Source of the DNA: Jaltomata sinuosa
Lineage: Eukaryota > Streptophyta > Magnoliopsida > Solanales > Solanaceae
Assembly (NCBI GenBank): GCA_003996215.1
Contig: QJPP01007525.1
Location: 310,001 to 374,000, forward strand
Direction of reading: 5' to 3'
Length of the DNA: 64,000 bases
Each line of letters opens with the position of its first letter. Position 1 is the first letter of the stretch. Below, piece by piece: positions 23,308 through 36,136 of this stretch. Position numbers and translations under genes: made by a program. The notes beneath the pieces were generated by a model. It was given only the letters and a program-made list of their open reading frames with translations, was not told the origin of the DNA and ran no database searches.

Positions 23308-25267
23308 CAGGGGCGGACCCACATTGGGTCAAGTGGGTGCAAATGAACCCACCTCATCGAATTTTTTTGTTATTTTATATAGGTTAAGTTCTGTCGATTA
23401 CGGAGATATATTTATTTGAACCCACTTACACTAAGTCGAACCGTGTGGAAGCATGGTCCAGCGGGTTCAACATTTTTGGTGAAGGTCGTGATTTCGAAAT
23501 CCAAGCACAAACAATTCCTCATTTTTTGTGTACTGCAAAAGTTCACGAGTGTACTTTTAGTTTTCACCTTGTAGTTTTCACCTTGTAGTTTATTCTCTTT
23601 TTTTTCCATAAAGGCAATTTATTCTTCCTTTTCCTCCTCCTTCTTCTTCTTCTTCCTTTTTTTTTTAATAAAACAGTGATCAACTTTGTTTTCTATTTTA
23701 TTTTGTATTTGATCTCTTTACTTAAATTTCGTACTATTATTTTACTGTTATTGTCACTTCAAAATATCATAAAACTCTACAAAATGAGATCTTATATTAT
23801 TTTTATATGTAATGTGCAAGCGAGTGCAATCATCGAATATTTATAATTAATTTGCTAGTTCATCTAAATTAGTTTATGCTACTTTGTTTATTTATATTGC
23901 ATTGAAATTGTTAGTTAATTTTAGCTCTCTTCTCTTATAATTTGTATTCGATTAGTTTAAGTTATATCTCGATCTCCTTTTTTTTTGTTCTTTTGTTTGT
24001 AAATAGACAACTTCATTCTTTATCAGTAAGAAAAAGATTTTAAATTGTCATATCTCTTAAAGACTAATAGATTTATAATTTGGGTAAATATTTTTTTTTG
24101 TTGAAGTTAACAAATTGCAAAATTGTTGAAATAACCGAACCAAACAGCAAACCGAATCAAACCACAAAAAAACCCGACTAATAGTTTGGTTTGACTTGGT
24201 TTGGTGTTGAAAAAAAAAACCTGACTATAATTGGTTTGATTTGGTTTTAACTAAAAAAAGTCAAACCGAACTGAACCAACCCGATAATATATATATACTA
24301 TTTTAAAAAATATTTTATACATAAAAATATTTATTGTGATGTAATTTATAAATATTTCTTCAACTTTTTCATAATTTTTATCTTTCAATATGTTATTTCA
24401 AATTTAAACTTAGAATTTTAAATGGTTCAATAAGTTTTTTTACAACCTATAGATAGTAGTAAATCAAATAAAACTCAAATCAATACGAATGTTAACAAAA
24501 GATTATTCAATCCAACACTAGAAATGACAATCATGTTAGATATTTATTCTTTAATTTTACATAAATACATAAATTAGTTTGTTTTTCTGTTTAATATTTA
24601 GTCATGTAGTTAATACTTATTAGACTTATTTTAGCATGACTTAATACTTTTAAATTATGATTATTTTTATTATGACTTATTAATATGCAATATTTATTCC
24701 ATGCGATTTCATTATTTTTTGGTTGAATATTTTATTGTCATCACTCACTTCATAAATTTCAAATAAAATAAATATATTTTGTGTTTTTTTTTTATGAAAT
24801 ACTTTAGATACTTGTATTTTGCTTGGACTAAAGAAATATTTGAAGCACAAGTTAATTATATATTTGTATGAAGACTTTATCGGAAAAAACCCGAAAACCC
24901 CGAGAAAAACAAAAAGACCCGAGGTTGGAAAACCCGACTTTCATTGGTTTGGTTTGGTTTATAAATTTAAAAACCCGACACTAATGATTTGGTTTTGTTT
25001 GGTATTTAAAAAATCCGAACCAACTCGGTCCATGTACAACCCTAGTTAAACGTTATAATTTTTTCCCCCAAATTTTATTTAAGGAGAAAAGAATGATGAT
25101 CTCAGTCTCCTGTCTCTCAATATTTAGATGACTTATCCGGGCTCCACACACACAACAAAGAAAAATAGCGTTGAACAAATTTCACTTGTGGGGACCACCT
25201 TGATCATATTGTCAATTAAAGTCATTTTTATTGAACCCACTTACGTAAAATTCTAGGTCCGTCACTG
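23308..25267. mobile_element. hAT-like non-autonomous element, about 1.96 kb
   Basis: The left end is CAGGGGCGGACC and the right end, read inward, is CAGTGACGGACC, an imperfect terminal inverted repeat of hAT type. Sub-terminal sequences repeat tgaacccactta at both sides. Flanks GTTTTAATT and GTTTTATT could be a decayed 8-bp target duplication. No transposase frame is visible. A second repeat lies inside at 24127-25044. Confidence 0.55.
24127..25044. mobile_element. CCGAACCAAACC-rich repeat nested in the hAT-like element
   Basis: The left edge is rich in aaccgaaccaaac and cccgac. The right edge has the complementary ggtttggtttggttt together with further aacccgac motifs and ends in gtacaaccctag. 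The low-complexity inverted edges mark it as a dispersed non-autonomous repeat common in Solanaceae; class not established. It has no plausible coding frame. Confidence 0.5.
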
Positions 25268-26197
25268 CGTTTTATTCCCCAAAATGTTTTAAGGGTAGTG
25301 GTTTAACCGTATTTTAGAAAATGGATTTGGGCTACAAATTAGTATTGGACTTCTGTATATCCTCTTTTCAGAAACTAACTTAAGCAATTTGGACAAATCG
25401 AAATACTTAAGCAAAGGGGGGTTTTGAAGCTTGGTTTGAAAAGTTATCAATTGATTTTAATTCACATAAAAATCTGTATTCTTATTCTTAAATAATGAAA
25501 ACCGCAAGCAGGTTCTAGTACTAGCCAGCTTAATTATACGTGGACAAATTAAGCTCTCGCGCGTTTATTGATCATTGTTTTCAAACATCTAGTCTAGTCA
25601 GTTTCGAGGTGTGTTTTAATATATAGATAGTGATAGTTTAGATAGATAAAGGAAATAATGAATAGTTGAGTAATAGTTCATTTGTGTTTTTGACCATTAT
25701 CTCTAATTTATAAATCATGATTTTTTTTCCTTTTATTTTCTCAGAATTTTGAAAAGGAATAAATGATAAAAGAAAATAACGTAAACAAGAGTAATGGAGT
25801 AGTTGGGACATAGAGAAGAAAGAAATTATGGGGAGGTACGTGGTGATCATTTTATTGGACTTTGATGTGAGATGGATTAGATATATTGTTTAGGTAATTA
25901 ATATAGGAGATTTCTATAAAAACTCTTTAATTCCCCCCCTCTAATAAGTGTTTATCAAGAAGCCTATTATCCAATGGGAGTTCGACACCTCTCTAAACAA
26001 TTTTCCAAAATTGACAAGACTCAACTCAAAGAGAGTCTTCCCCACCCCAATTAGAATCTTAAATAGTTCATTATAGGCAATAACACTCTCTACCAAAAAA
26101 ATTTAAAAAGTTATCATGTAAATGTGAGAAGAAACTCCTCCATCATTTGTCCACTACAAAGGCAAAAAGCATATATCTATGTAATTATTCAAGATGT

Positions 26198-26233
<36 letters not shown>
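26198..26233 (+). repeat. 36-nt guanine homopolymer
   Basis: An uninterrupted run of 36 G residues after aagatgt and before cagatct. Such a long G run is rare in an AT-rich plant genome. Its length may be an assembly or polymerase artefact. Confidence 0.95.
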
Positions 26234-26236
<3 letters not shown>

Positions 26237-29200
26237 ATCTTAGAATTTCAACGACAAAGCTTTGGGTAATTGATGGGGTTAATTAAAGTCCTTATAATAA
26301 GCTTTTAGACAATGGAATTCTATCATGTTAAACAGTTTTACACAAATAATAATAATGATTAACCTAACTTGCTTCTTCTTAAGGCTAATTTTTCTATTAG
26401 TTTCTATCCTATCTTTTCAACTTACAACTGCAAAAAGGTTAGTTAAAACTCCTTTTGTTTATATTTTTCTTGTGGGTTAGTTAAGCCTATTAAATTGACT
26501 AATCAAAGTGATGGATAAAAGCGGTGCCTTAAGGGTGTTAGTTTAGCTTAGTCACTAATTAATCATTTAATTAGATATTAAGTTTCCATTTATGGTAAGA
26601 AAACCTCATGTTTATATTATCATGCCTCGTTGCTCTTTGACATGACATGAGATAATTAAGATTTTTAATTATTAATTAACTAACCTTATAAAGATAACCA
26701 TGTGGTTATGTTTCCTAAAAATGTGAAATGTCCTGTTTATAGGCTGGATTAACGTCATCTCATCTTCAAAATGGACCCCGTTATGTTAGTAAAAAAATTA
26801 TTTCCATTTAAATGCTCTATATGACCGACATGGAATGAATATTTTTTTTACATTATAATAAATAATCAAGTGGTGTTACAGTAAGTAATTTAATCCACAA
26901 AACTTGTACGATCAGAATTTCACCTCGTCACGAGAACTGAATATTTTACATTTTTAGATGAAAAGGTGCAGAGGCACTTCCAAAAAGAGAGATTACATGA
27001 ACATTTTCATCGTAATCATTATAACTAATTACAATCAAGAAAAATAGTAACAATAGTAAAAGAATCATTTTTCTTCTAGACGATCCTTCTTTATAATGAT
27101 AAGCTTTTTTTAAAAGAAAATGGATAATCTTGTGTAATTATAGGTGTGTAGGGTGCGGATTATACTCTCTTTGTTATTTTTTACTTGTCCTCTGTTGACT
27201 TGATACTTTCTTTAAGAAATTATTTTTTGAAGGGTTTGTTAAATTGTTTTTATTAATTATGATTTGAAAATTAATTTAATCAAAATTCATCAACAAAGGG
27301 TCAGTAAGGGCATAAAATAAGGCCGAAAGACGTAACCGATAAATAACAAGTGAATATTCATATACTACCCTTTGTTGGTTCCGAGGAACGAAAGAGGCTA
27401 GGTTAACCAAAGAAAGGAGATGGCTATCGATTCAAAAACGTAAGATGTCCCTCCTTTTTCAAGGTAAGAAGGACAAAGGGGTTTTGGCTATTAATTCTTT
27501 ATGTAATTACTTACTAAAAATTATTCTCTTTTAATTTCATGTTTTTTTTTCTTTATCTCATGGCTTGAGAACCTAATTCTAATTTCTTCTCAACCCTTCT
27601 TCAGTTCTTCTTGAAAGGTGGGGAAAATCAATAAAAAAGGGTGATAAAAGCAATCAAAGGGTGAAAAAGTGATTAAGAGAGAAGGGCAGAAGGGAGGATG
27701 AAGGAGGCATTGACAACTGTTTAGTAATAATCGAATAAATGAATTTAATGGAAAATTATATATAAAAAAAGGTTAAACATATGGAAAGCAATCAAGTAGA
27801 CTAATTAAGATTAAACATAAAGTGAAATCCCATTATAATGTGTTATTGTTGTTCTTTCTTGTCAATTAGTTGTCCTTCATTGTATCTAATAATAGTGCTT
27901 AACTAGTGAAGTTGTCTTTTGAGATAACTCGAAAAAGCGGCACTTCCATTTGTTCAAGGACACAAAGATTATGTCCCCTTACTCCAACTGGCTTTTCAAT
28001 AACTTTCTTATAATAATCTTCATCAGTTTCACTTCATATTTATACTTTCACATCACCACTTATAACTTCCTTGGAAAGCTCTTTCGTTTTTCCAAAACTT
28101 TAGTTTTATCTCCAACCATCATTTCTTGTCCTCCTTTTTATTTTCTTTCGGAGGTAGGAAAAGTAGAAATGAGAGAATGAATTACAAGGCGGAAAATCGA
28201 ACCTTCATTAATAAAGTGAAAGTTCAATTAGTCAATCAATTAATCTACGTAGTAAGACTCCCCTCATTTCTAGTCCTTCACACTCTCTTGAGACTTGAAT
28301 GACTTTTTCTTTTTCACTATTAATGAAGTTTATGTAACTTGCTATAACATGTAGATCTACTTATTTTTAAGTTACCAATAGATCATGTTTAGTGGAGATG
28401 CACGCATACTTTAAATTAGTTTTTAAAACGTGTGTAACTATGTAACGTAATATTTTTTTCTTATACCGTTGATATATAACAATCAAATTTAATTGTTAAA
28501 ATATTATTCGTAACAATCTATCAACATTATCTTCCTATAAATTATGTTTAATATTTTCTCTTGCCCTTTCTAAATAGGCCTACAATTTAATGAATCTCTA
28601 AACATATATTTTACTATTTTTAATTATTTTTTTTCCATTGCATGATGACAACTGAGACGGGAAGGTGGAGAATAGATGGAAAAAGGGAAGGGTACAATCA
28701 TCGGCAAAGAGTGTTTCAATCACATCAAAGTTTTATCATAATTAATCACACATGATATTTATAATAAATTAAATAATTTAATTTTAAAAAATTCTTAAAT
28801 TTGAACTTGAGAAGTCAAATCGCTTAGACATAGTTGAGTGATTATAAAATTAAATCACATCTTGTACTCATTGAATTTATAGAAACATCGAGTGTAGCTA
28901 AAATATTTCAGTTCTCTTTCTCATCCCAGCACATCCATTTAAAAAACAAGAATTATATAATTAGTGGGTTGGTAGGGAGGGGGCCGGTTACTATCACATT
29001 TAAAACTTAGGAATTTCTTTTTTACAAAATTAAGGGTGTTCCAAAATTATTTAGGGTTAAACATGAATTTATCGGACGAAAAATCAAAAGCTTAGATACT
29101 TTTTAAATTTGTGTTACGATAAAGGTGATTTGAATTAGGCCTCGCGTTTAATTGACGCGTAACACAACAAGGATGGGGCAAAGGCATGTTCATGAGAAGG

Positions 29201-30107
29201 AAGGGGCCAAATTATTTGATTTGGAATTTGGATGCGTCTTGGATTTCCCTTTCTATTCTCGTACATTGTACAGCTAGCTATACTACTACTACAATCATGC
29301 ATATAACACACACATAAAAATTGACTTATATATGTGACTTTCCAATAAGGCTTTTCTTCTCTTTTCAATAATTCTGAGCCACACGCTGAAAATGACATTC
29401 TGATCTTGCTTCTTTGAAAACTATGTGCACTACTATACCCCATATTCACATGTCACCCTTCAATTCTACATCTACTATTAGTACTTGGCATCCCCTATCT
29501 TCCAATATTCAGTCATAAACGTACGTAGCACTCAAAGTTAAGATAATTTGTTTGTTAGAAATGACAGGTGACTTTAATTTTTATGATATATATATATACG
29601 AGCTCATGACTTACCTAAACCTGTCGCCTTGGCTCTCTATTCCGAATATTGTTCACTTTATTTGAAATTTATGAGGTAGAAAATGAAGTTGTATTTAGTT
29701 ATACTTTTAGGGTGATTAATTATTTGTACGTTGGTAATATTCTGAGCAACACAGCTAAAAGGGAACATTTGTGAATATTACTTATCTTTTTGGCGGGTCA
29801 ATTCTGGTATAACTCAAGTTAGTCCATCTAAAAGTTTGGAGCAATTTAATTAGATGCATATATTGTGCAAATCAACCCATAAGAAAATTTATCAAAATAT
29901 AGCTCAACTCACTCCCTTTGACGCCTTGATCTACATATGCAATCCTCATTTCCTATGCTTTTAGCAGTTGTTTTTCATTATTTTTCCGGTCATTATTCTT
30001 TTCCAACATCAAACTAATCAGTTATCTTTGGAAATGCGATAAATAGACATTTGCCTTTACAATTTATAAACCGAGTTACGAGTAAAATATTTTCAATACC
30101 CTGTTCG

Positions 30108-30230
30108 TTCAGAAGGACTTTGAGTCTAACTCAGCCTATAAAACCAGCTCATTAGATGAAAATTACGCTAAATCATACCAACAATCCACATCCCACCCGA
30201 TGTGAGAACTCAAAAATGAAGGAAGAAATG
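30108..30230 (-). mobile_element. LTR-like fragment (minus orientation)
   Basis: The reverse complement contains tctcacatcggg followed by gagctggttttataggctgag and ttagactcaaagtcc. This is the leader-like part of a common plant LTR family with a cccacatcg...gagctagctttt...gagttaggc order. Confidence 0.45.
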
Positions 30231-30384
30231 GCTTAACACATGTTAGCCTCGACCCTGGTGAATCTCAACAAAACAGAGACATGATTTCATAAAGTGCCAG
30301 AGGCTAAAAACAATTGCTCATTTCGAATTCATATGTGCACAGACATAGTTTTTTTATGCATTTTCTTTTTAGATTACGTAAGTT

Positions 30385-30670
30385 ATTGTTGAAGAGTTTC
30401 ACATCGAATGAAAAAGGGATGAGTGATCTCATTATATAGACTTGCACAATCATCTCGTGAGCTAGCTTTTAGTTTGAGTTAGGCCAGAGCAGGACCGTCC
30501 CAATTCTCTTTTTCAATATTAGGCCCCATGTTAAATTGCCTATGCACCAGATGTCCAACCTTGAACTAAAGAGTCCCACATAGAAAGAAAAAGGTATGAA
30601 TGGTCTACTTATATGGACTTGAACAATTCTCTTCTCATTAACTAGATTTTGATATTGAATTAGGCACAAC
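30385..30670 (+). mobile_element. Two tandem LTR-like fragments
   Basis: The order cacatcgaatgaaaaagggat, tatagacttg, gagctagcttttag, gagttaggc at 30395-30483 is repeated in diverged form at 30573-30665 (cccacatagaaagaaaaagg, tatggacttgaac, gaattaggc). The period is about 180 bases. No coding region is attached. Confidence 0.5.
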
Positions 30671-31555
30671 ATTCATTTCTTTATTTTTATTAGTTATTTA
30701 CAATAAGAGGTTGTTTAGTACGGAAGACGAAATAAATAAAGTTATCCCACAAATTAAATAAAATGACGGGATAACTCTAACCAAACAGTGAATAAAATAA
30801 TTCAACATTTTATCTCCCTCCTACCAAACTACTCAAAAGAGATCATGTAGAAGTCAGGTGAAGTTGAAAGAAATGGAAAAACTTTTAACCTTAAATGATG
30901 TTGAAAAGAGAGTCAGTTAATTAAAAGCAAGAAAAGTACCCCACAAACGCTAATAAAAAATTATAACAATAGGAAGGACCGACATAGAGCCTATTGAGGA
31001 AGAAACCCCACAGAGGCCAAAGCCCTTTTCTTTTTTTTAATGTAATCTTCAATCGTTGTCTCTATAAATATTTTTGTGATTATATCCTTTGGTTATAGGG
31101 ACCACAAGCTATTAATGTCAATTAATTAAGGACCTCCTAGTAAATGTTCATCCTCCCTAAATCGAATCCACAGCTCAGCAATTTGCATAACAAATATATA
31201 CTGCTTGTGTATATATATATGGACTAAAACCCAAAATTATTATGTACTATTTTATATATTTATTTATATGGATTGCATTGGATACATCCCCACAACACCC
31301 ATCTGGCTTGTAGACCTTCGTTTTTGACCTATTTTGTTGTACTTCTTGTCGTTGGCCATATTCACATTTAATGCAAGCAAAAAATTATTATAGTAGTAAT
31401 AAATAATAAAAACAGACATATAGATAGGGAAAAAATGCTAATGAGAATTGTCATCAGTGACCTAGGCCCTCCTCAAATATGATGTTAAAAAAATGAACCT
31501 TTGCCGTAATTCAATCCGAAAAAACAGTTCAAAAGAAGAGAATTGGGATGGGTTC

Positions 31556-31625
31556 TGGTCTATATTATATGAAGAAATGAATTTTGAGTCTAACTCAACT
31601 TCAAAAGTTAGCTTAAGAGGTGACG
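31556..31625 (-). mobile_element. LTR-like fragment (minus orientation)
   Basis: The reverse complement contains aagctaacttttgaagttgag and ttagactcaaaattc, matching the same family as the 30.1-30.7 kb fragments. Short and degenerate. Confidence 0.35.
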
Positions 31626-32444
31626 ATGGTCCTAGTCAAATAAAGAGACCACTGATTTCATAATTGACCAACGTGGTACTTCTTCAACAATGTGGTGAAA
31701 TATGAACGTGAGAAATGTACTATATCTGAATATCTGCAGAACTGTAATTTTTATATAATGCACAGGAGCTCCTGTTATTTGTGAAAATATTTGGTTGCCC
31801 TAAATTTAAAAAGTGACAAAAAAAATGACCATATTGAGTTCTAATTAATAAACACATCCTTGAATTATCTAAAAAGGTTACGGCATATGGATAAAATAAA
31901 AAAAGAGAAAAGGGTTAAAAATGCCAAAACAATTTATGGAACTAAATAGAGAAAGATATTGTGTGCAGGGCGGCTAAAGCATGGAAGTACAAATATTCTC
32001 TTTTGAAATGAACTTGGAATTAATCAAAATGGTCAGAGAGATCGAATTTGGTGGATTTATTATATCAAGCACAACTTAAATACAAACGACAATGCACCAT
32101 TCATGCACTTTCAACTTGGTTTAAATAATTAATTTAATAAATTAAATTTTCTAAGGAAGAGGGTGGGGGTGGGGGGTAATATTATTAAGTTACAGCAAAG
32201 CAAAATGATAGTAATAGTATTAAAAGTTTGTGGAGCAATAAAAAACAAAGGGAATAAGCATTGTACCCCATAAATAGTTGACTTGATAAATGATAGAAAC
32301 AGCTCATACAGTAGTACTCTTCTCTAGAAATTAAGAGATAAGCTCAGGAGCTCATCATGAAGTATGGGATATTACAAGTATCTCCCTTGTGGGATCCTTT
32401 TTTATTTTTTATTACTTGTCTTCTTATTATCTTAAAAAAAATTA

Positions 32445-32970
32445 CTCCCTCCGTTTACTTTTACTTGTTCACTATATTAAAAATAATTTTTCACTTTTAC
32501 TTCTTTATTTTAGGCTTTAGCATATCAAGAAAAAAATAGATTTTTTAAATTTATCCTTAACATAAATTACTCAGTTAAATCATTGATCAAGTTTATTATG
32601 ATTATACACCAATTAATTAACATGGATATCATAGTAAAATATACTCCCTCCGTTTTTTTTTAAGTTGTCACGTTTTGCTTTTCAAAAGTTAATTTGACTA
32701 AATTTTAAACCTAAATTAGATTAGATTAATTCAATATTTTAGAAATAGAATTTAGATTTTTAAAAACTATGTGAAAAGTTCTATAAATTGTAATTTTTCT
32801 CAAATCAATATGATGAAAAATTACATTTTAAATGTTGATCAAAATTTATATCGTCTGACTCTTAAAAAAAAATTATGACAACTGAAAAAATGAAGAAAGT
32901 ATATTTTATTTATTATTTCTTAAAAAATATACAAAATTTATTGTAGACAAGTAAAAATGAACTGAGAAAG
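32445..32970. mobile_element. Outer Stowaway-like MITE
   Basis: It starts after TA with CTCCCTCCGTTTACTTTTACTTG and ends with CAAGTAAAAATGAACTGAGAAAG before TA. The inverted ends pair over about 25 bases. A second MITE (32644-32899) is inserted in it. TA target duplication and the ctccctccgt end are typical of Tc1/mariner-derived MITEs. Confidence 0.75.
32644..32899. mobile_element. Inner Stowaway-like MITE (nested)
   Basis: 256 bp flanked by TA on both sides. The left end CTCCCTCCGTTTTTTTTTAAG pairs with the right end read inward (CTTTCTTCATTTTTTCAG), followed by ttgtca at both sub-ends. It lies inside the outer MITE 32445-32970. Confidence 0.75.
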
Positions 32971-33554
32971 TAAAAATATAATCTCGTGAGAATGTCTTAA
33001 ATTAGGACATCGCTAAGGTCAAGGAACCTTCATGGTGTGAGAACATAAAGACAAACTATTAGAGATAAATAAACCTTATTATACTTATAATTATATATAT
33101 TGTTCGATCGTCTTGATATAAGTTTCCTTTTTTTTTTGTTTTTATAAAAGTCAAGAACGTGCTTAAAGTAAAAGAAGGATTAGAGAAAGGTTGTGAAGTA
33201 TTAGACGTGTCTACACACGTAGCTTTCATGGAATATCTAGCCGTTTAATTGATATTAAAGAAAGATGCTTATAATTAAGAAATTATTAAGGGTTGCTTTA
33301 TACTAAAGAAACCAATTATGGATGCTACATTTTCTTATTTGACATTTCTCTAAGTCTTTATATGGTTATCTCTATGTCAAAGCTAATTATCCCATTATGA
33401 TATATATTTAAATGAAGTCTCAAACGAGACGGCAAGTAAAAGGCAGTTTTTACTAACCCCACATGTTGAATTTAACTTAAATATTGTTAGTAATCCCACA
33501 TTGAAAGTGGATGGGTTAATTGGTCTTCTTTCACCTCATAATTAGTTTTGAGGT

Positions 33555-33732
33555 TGAGATCACCTCTGTTTGTGTGGTCCGTTCTAGTTACAGCATTCTC
33601 ACTTTTATTATCACTTTCGATATTAGCAGGGATAATTACCATGTTATTAACCGATCGAAACTTTAATACAACTTTTTCTGATCTCGCTGAAGGGGGAGAC
33701 CCCATTATTATACCGGCATCTCTTTTGGTTCG
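33555..33732 (+). pseudogene. cox1: Nuclear insertion of mitochondrial cox1 fragment (NUMT)
   Basis: The plus strand reads RSPLFVWSVLVTAFSLLLSLSILAG and continues through ITMLLTDRNFNTTFSDLAEGGDP, a stretch of cytochrome c oxidase subunit 1 around TM6-TM7. Substitutions (for example Leu-Ala-Glu replacing the usual Pro-Ala-Gly before GGDP) and a small shift after GGDP (IIIPASLL) show decay. The fragment is about 178 bp, has no start, and ends abruptly at tcttttggttcg. It is a non-functional mitochondrial transfer into the nucleus. Confidence 0.85.
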
Positions 33733-34239
33733 ATAAAAGAGAAGGAGAAAAGGTTCATATAAATGGGACGTATTGCTTGATTGGTCATACAAATGACAAA
33801 GAAATTAACACAAGACGAGGACCTAAAAAGGGTTCTTTTGTCATGAATACGTATGATTGGAAATACGCAGGGTTATGGTCATGAAAAAGTCCCCTAAAGG
33901 TGGGGAGAGGGGGAGTTGGGTGTGGCTTCACCTAAATAGAAAGAGCCACACTTTATATTTGACCCTACTCCTATCAACACATGGAAACGAACGAATCTGG
34001 CCACAACTTGAACATTATGGTTTTGGAAATTCTTGAGTTCTTTTTTGTTTCACACTCGTATTCGGTGTCTACTTTAGAATCCCGATTAATTTGGATTCGC
34101 ATAGCATAAGGTTCACTAAAGGGAAAATCGTTCTCTTTCAAGATTTTTTCAATTTCAAGACTCAAATTCGCAACCTATAGAGGTAAATTGTGGAGTTACG
34201 CCTATGTTTTTTGCCACAATTTTTGATTTTGACTCTCAT

Positions 34240-34270
34240 TCACACACACACTCTCTCTCTCTCTCTCTCT
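34240..34270. repeat. (CA)n(CT)n microsatellite
   Basis: About five CA repeats run directly into about ten CT repeats. Confidence 0.9.
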
Positions 34271-36136
34271 ACTCTCAAGGAGGAGAGCTCCGAACTGACT
34301 GATGTTGAAGAATCAATGAATGAGTTGTAGTTAGGGTGAAATGTCACTCGAACCCAAAGCTAGTTGGTTCTCCCGTACAACTTACTACATAGTTATCGGT
34401 CAATATTTAATGAGTTATCTACAATTACCTTTTTGGGCTATATAATTGTGTAAAAGAAATTTACACTGTATATGCATGAAAGTTGTTTAAATGTCTGCGC
34501 CGACTAGAATTGTGGAACTTTTCACAAATGGCTTTTGCTTCGTGTAATAAAGTCAATAAAAACAAGAGAAATTAAACCATAAAGGAAAAAACAACAAAGA
34601 TTCTGGAAATGTGAAAGGTAATAATTTGTAAAAAATTAATTCCATTTTTATGACGACGTGTGCAATATACAGCTGTTGCATAGTAGTCTATTGACCAGAA
34701 AAGGTACCAAATAATTGTCAAGTGAAAGAATGAAGAAGAGAAGGCAGCCACAATATTGTTTAGGCTAAATTAATAACTAGTCCCATCAAGAAGTGGGCTA
34801 TTGTATTAAATGTAGGATAAAGGGATGTAGTAAGTAGTACGAGTAGTAGTATCTTTGTGGGTGCAGGGTGCTATCATATTGGGTCACCACGTATATGCAA
34901 CTTTGCATGCTTCAGCATATACATACACCTTTAATTAAATATATCTGCAATCTCATTCCCAACTATGTCGTACAACTCAGCTTATAATACGTGAATTTAA
35001 AATTTAAAGTTTATGAGTTTCTGTAATAACACTATATATATATCTAATAAAGTTTTCAATAAAAATATAGAGCCTATACAAAACTTACTGAATTCTGGAG
35101 AACTCCTAAACTATATGCCACATCAGCCATTGCATCCTCTTCTTGTTTTCTTCATCTAATTTTTTACTTATATACTCTCAGCACCTCAATAATGTGGCAC
35201 ATTTTTCTTTTTTAATTTATCTTTAAGAAAATGTCACCTTTTTGTAATTAAAAATAACTTAATTTTAAATTATTATTTTTGCCCTTAATGAAATAATTTA
35301 TAGTAATACAAGTATTTAAAGTTTGTTTTAGACCACAAATTTAAAAATTCTTCCCTTTTTTTCTTAAGTTTTATACCTGATAATACGTTGTCACATAAAT
35401 TGGGATAAATAAAGTGATAAGGATTTGTACAAGAAACGATAAAAGAAAATAGTTAAAACTAATCCACACTTATTGTATGAGAAGTTCTCATAAAAAGTAA
35501 ATGTTGTTGTGTTGAGCTGAAGCCAGAATTTTTTAATTTATGACTGATTTTAATTCAGTTACTGGTTGCCTAATTTGCACTGTGGCTTCGTCCCTCCTTC
35601 AGTACAACTCAAATCTCACATTTTGCTTTTTCCCTTACGAGTTTCTTTTTTCTCTATCTTGCTCTTGTTCCCTATTCCTTAATTATATGCAATGTTAGAA
35701 AAGAAATTCGTGATTGTTTGATGTCTTTTTTGTTTGAAAACACAGTTTATTGTAATATTGATCCATTTTTTGTGAAAAATTGAACACGCACCGATAAAGT
35801 AAAAATTTACATAGTCAATCAACTGAGCTATTAAGACTCTCTTCTATATTGATGATATCGATCCATTTTAATCTATTTTATTCGAGTATAGTTATTTCCC
35901 TTAGTCCAACTACCCTGATACTTTTATGGTGTCTAGCCTATAGGCTATAAGGTCAAAAGCATGCTGCCCAAGGGAAAGACAATTTGGACACCAAAAGTAT
36001 CTATGACGAGCATGTTATACATTTTCAGTTCTATAATTAAGGCCTGTTAATTGTTCCACAAAAAAATGAAGATTAAATTCAAGAAAATTGAAACTAAATT
36101 TTGAACTCAGAAACTCTCGACTTTTTTGGGTAAATT

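Larger units (their letters stand above)
25268..33550. other. Long gene-poor intergenic region
   Basis: No supported gene across about 8 kb. All open frames are short and lack family features. Identified contents are the G homopolymer at 26198-26233, LTR-like scraps at 30.1-31.6 kb and nested Stowaway MITEs at 32445-32970. The remainder is AT-rich without recognised structure. Confidence 0.6.

Noticed and set aside
26198..26233. G run as a deliberate regulatory quadruplex
   Set aside because: No promoter or gene next to it and homopolymers of this length are often technical; kept only as a finding to verify.
29135..29449. 104-codon minus-strand frame
   Set aside because: No family motif, no splice partner, in a gene-poor AT-rich region; length is within chance expectation for this amount of sequence.
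33548..33736. cox1-like frame as a functional gene
   Set aside because: Only 178 bp, without a start codon and with substitutions and a shift near the end; fits a NUMT.
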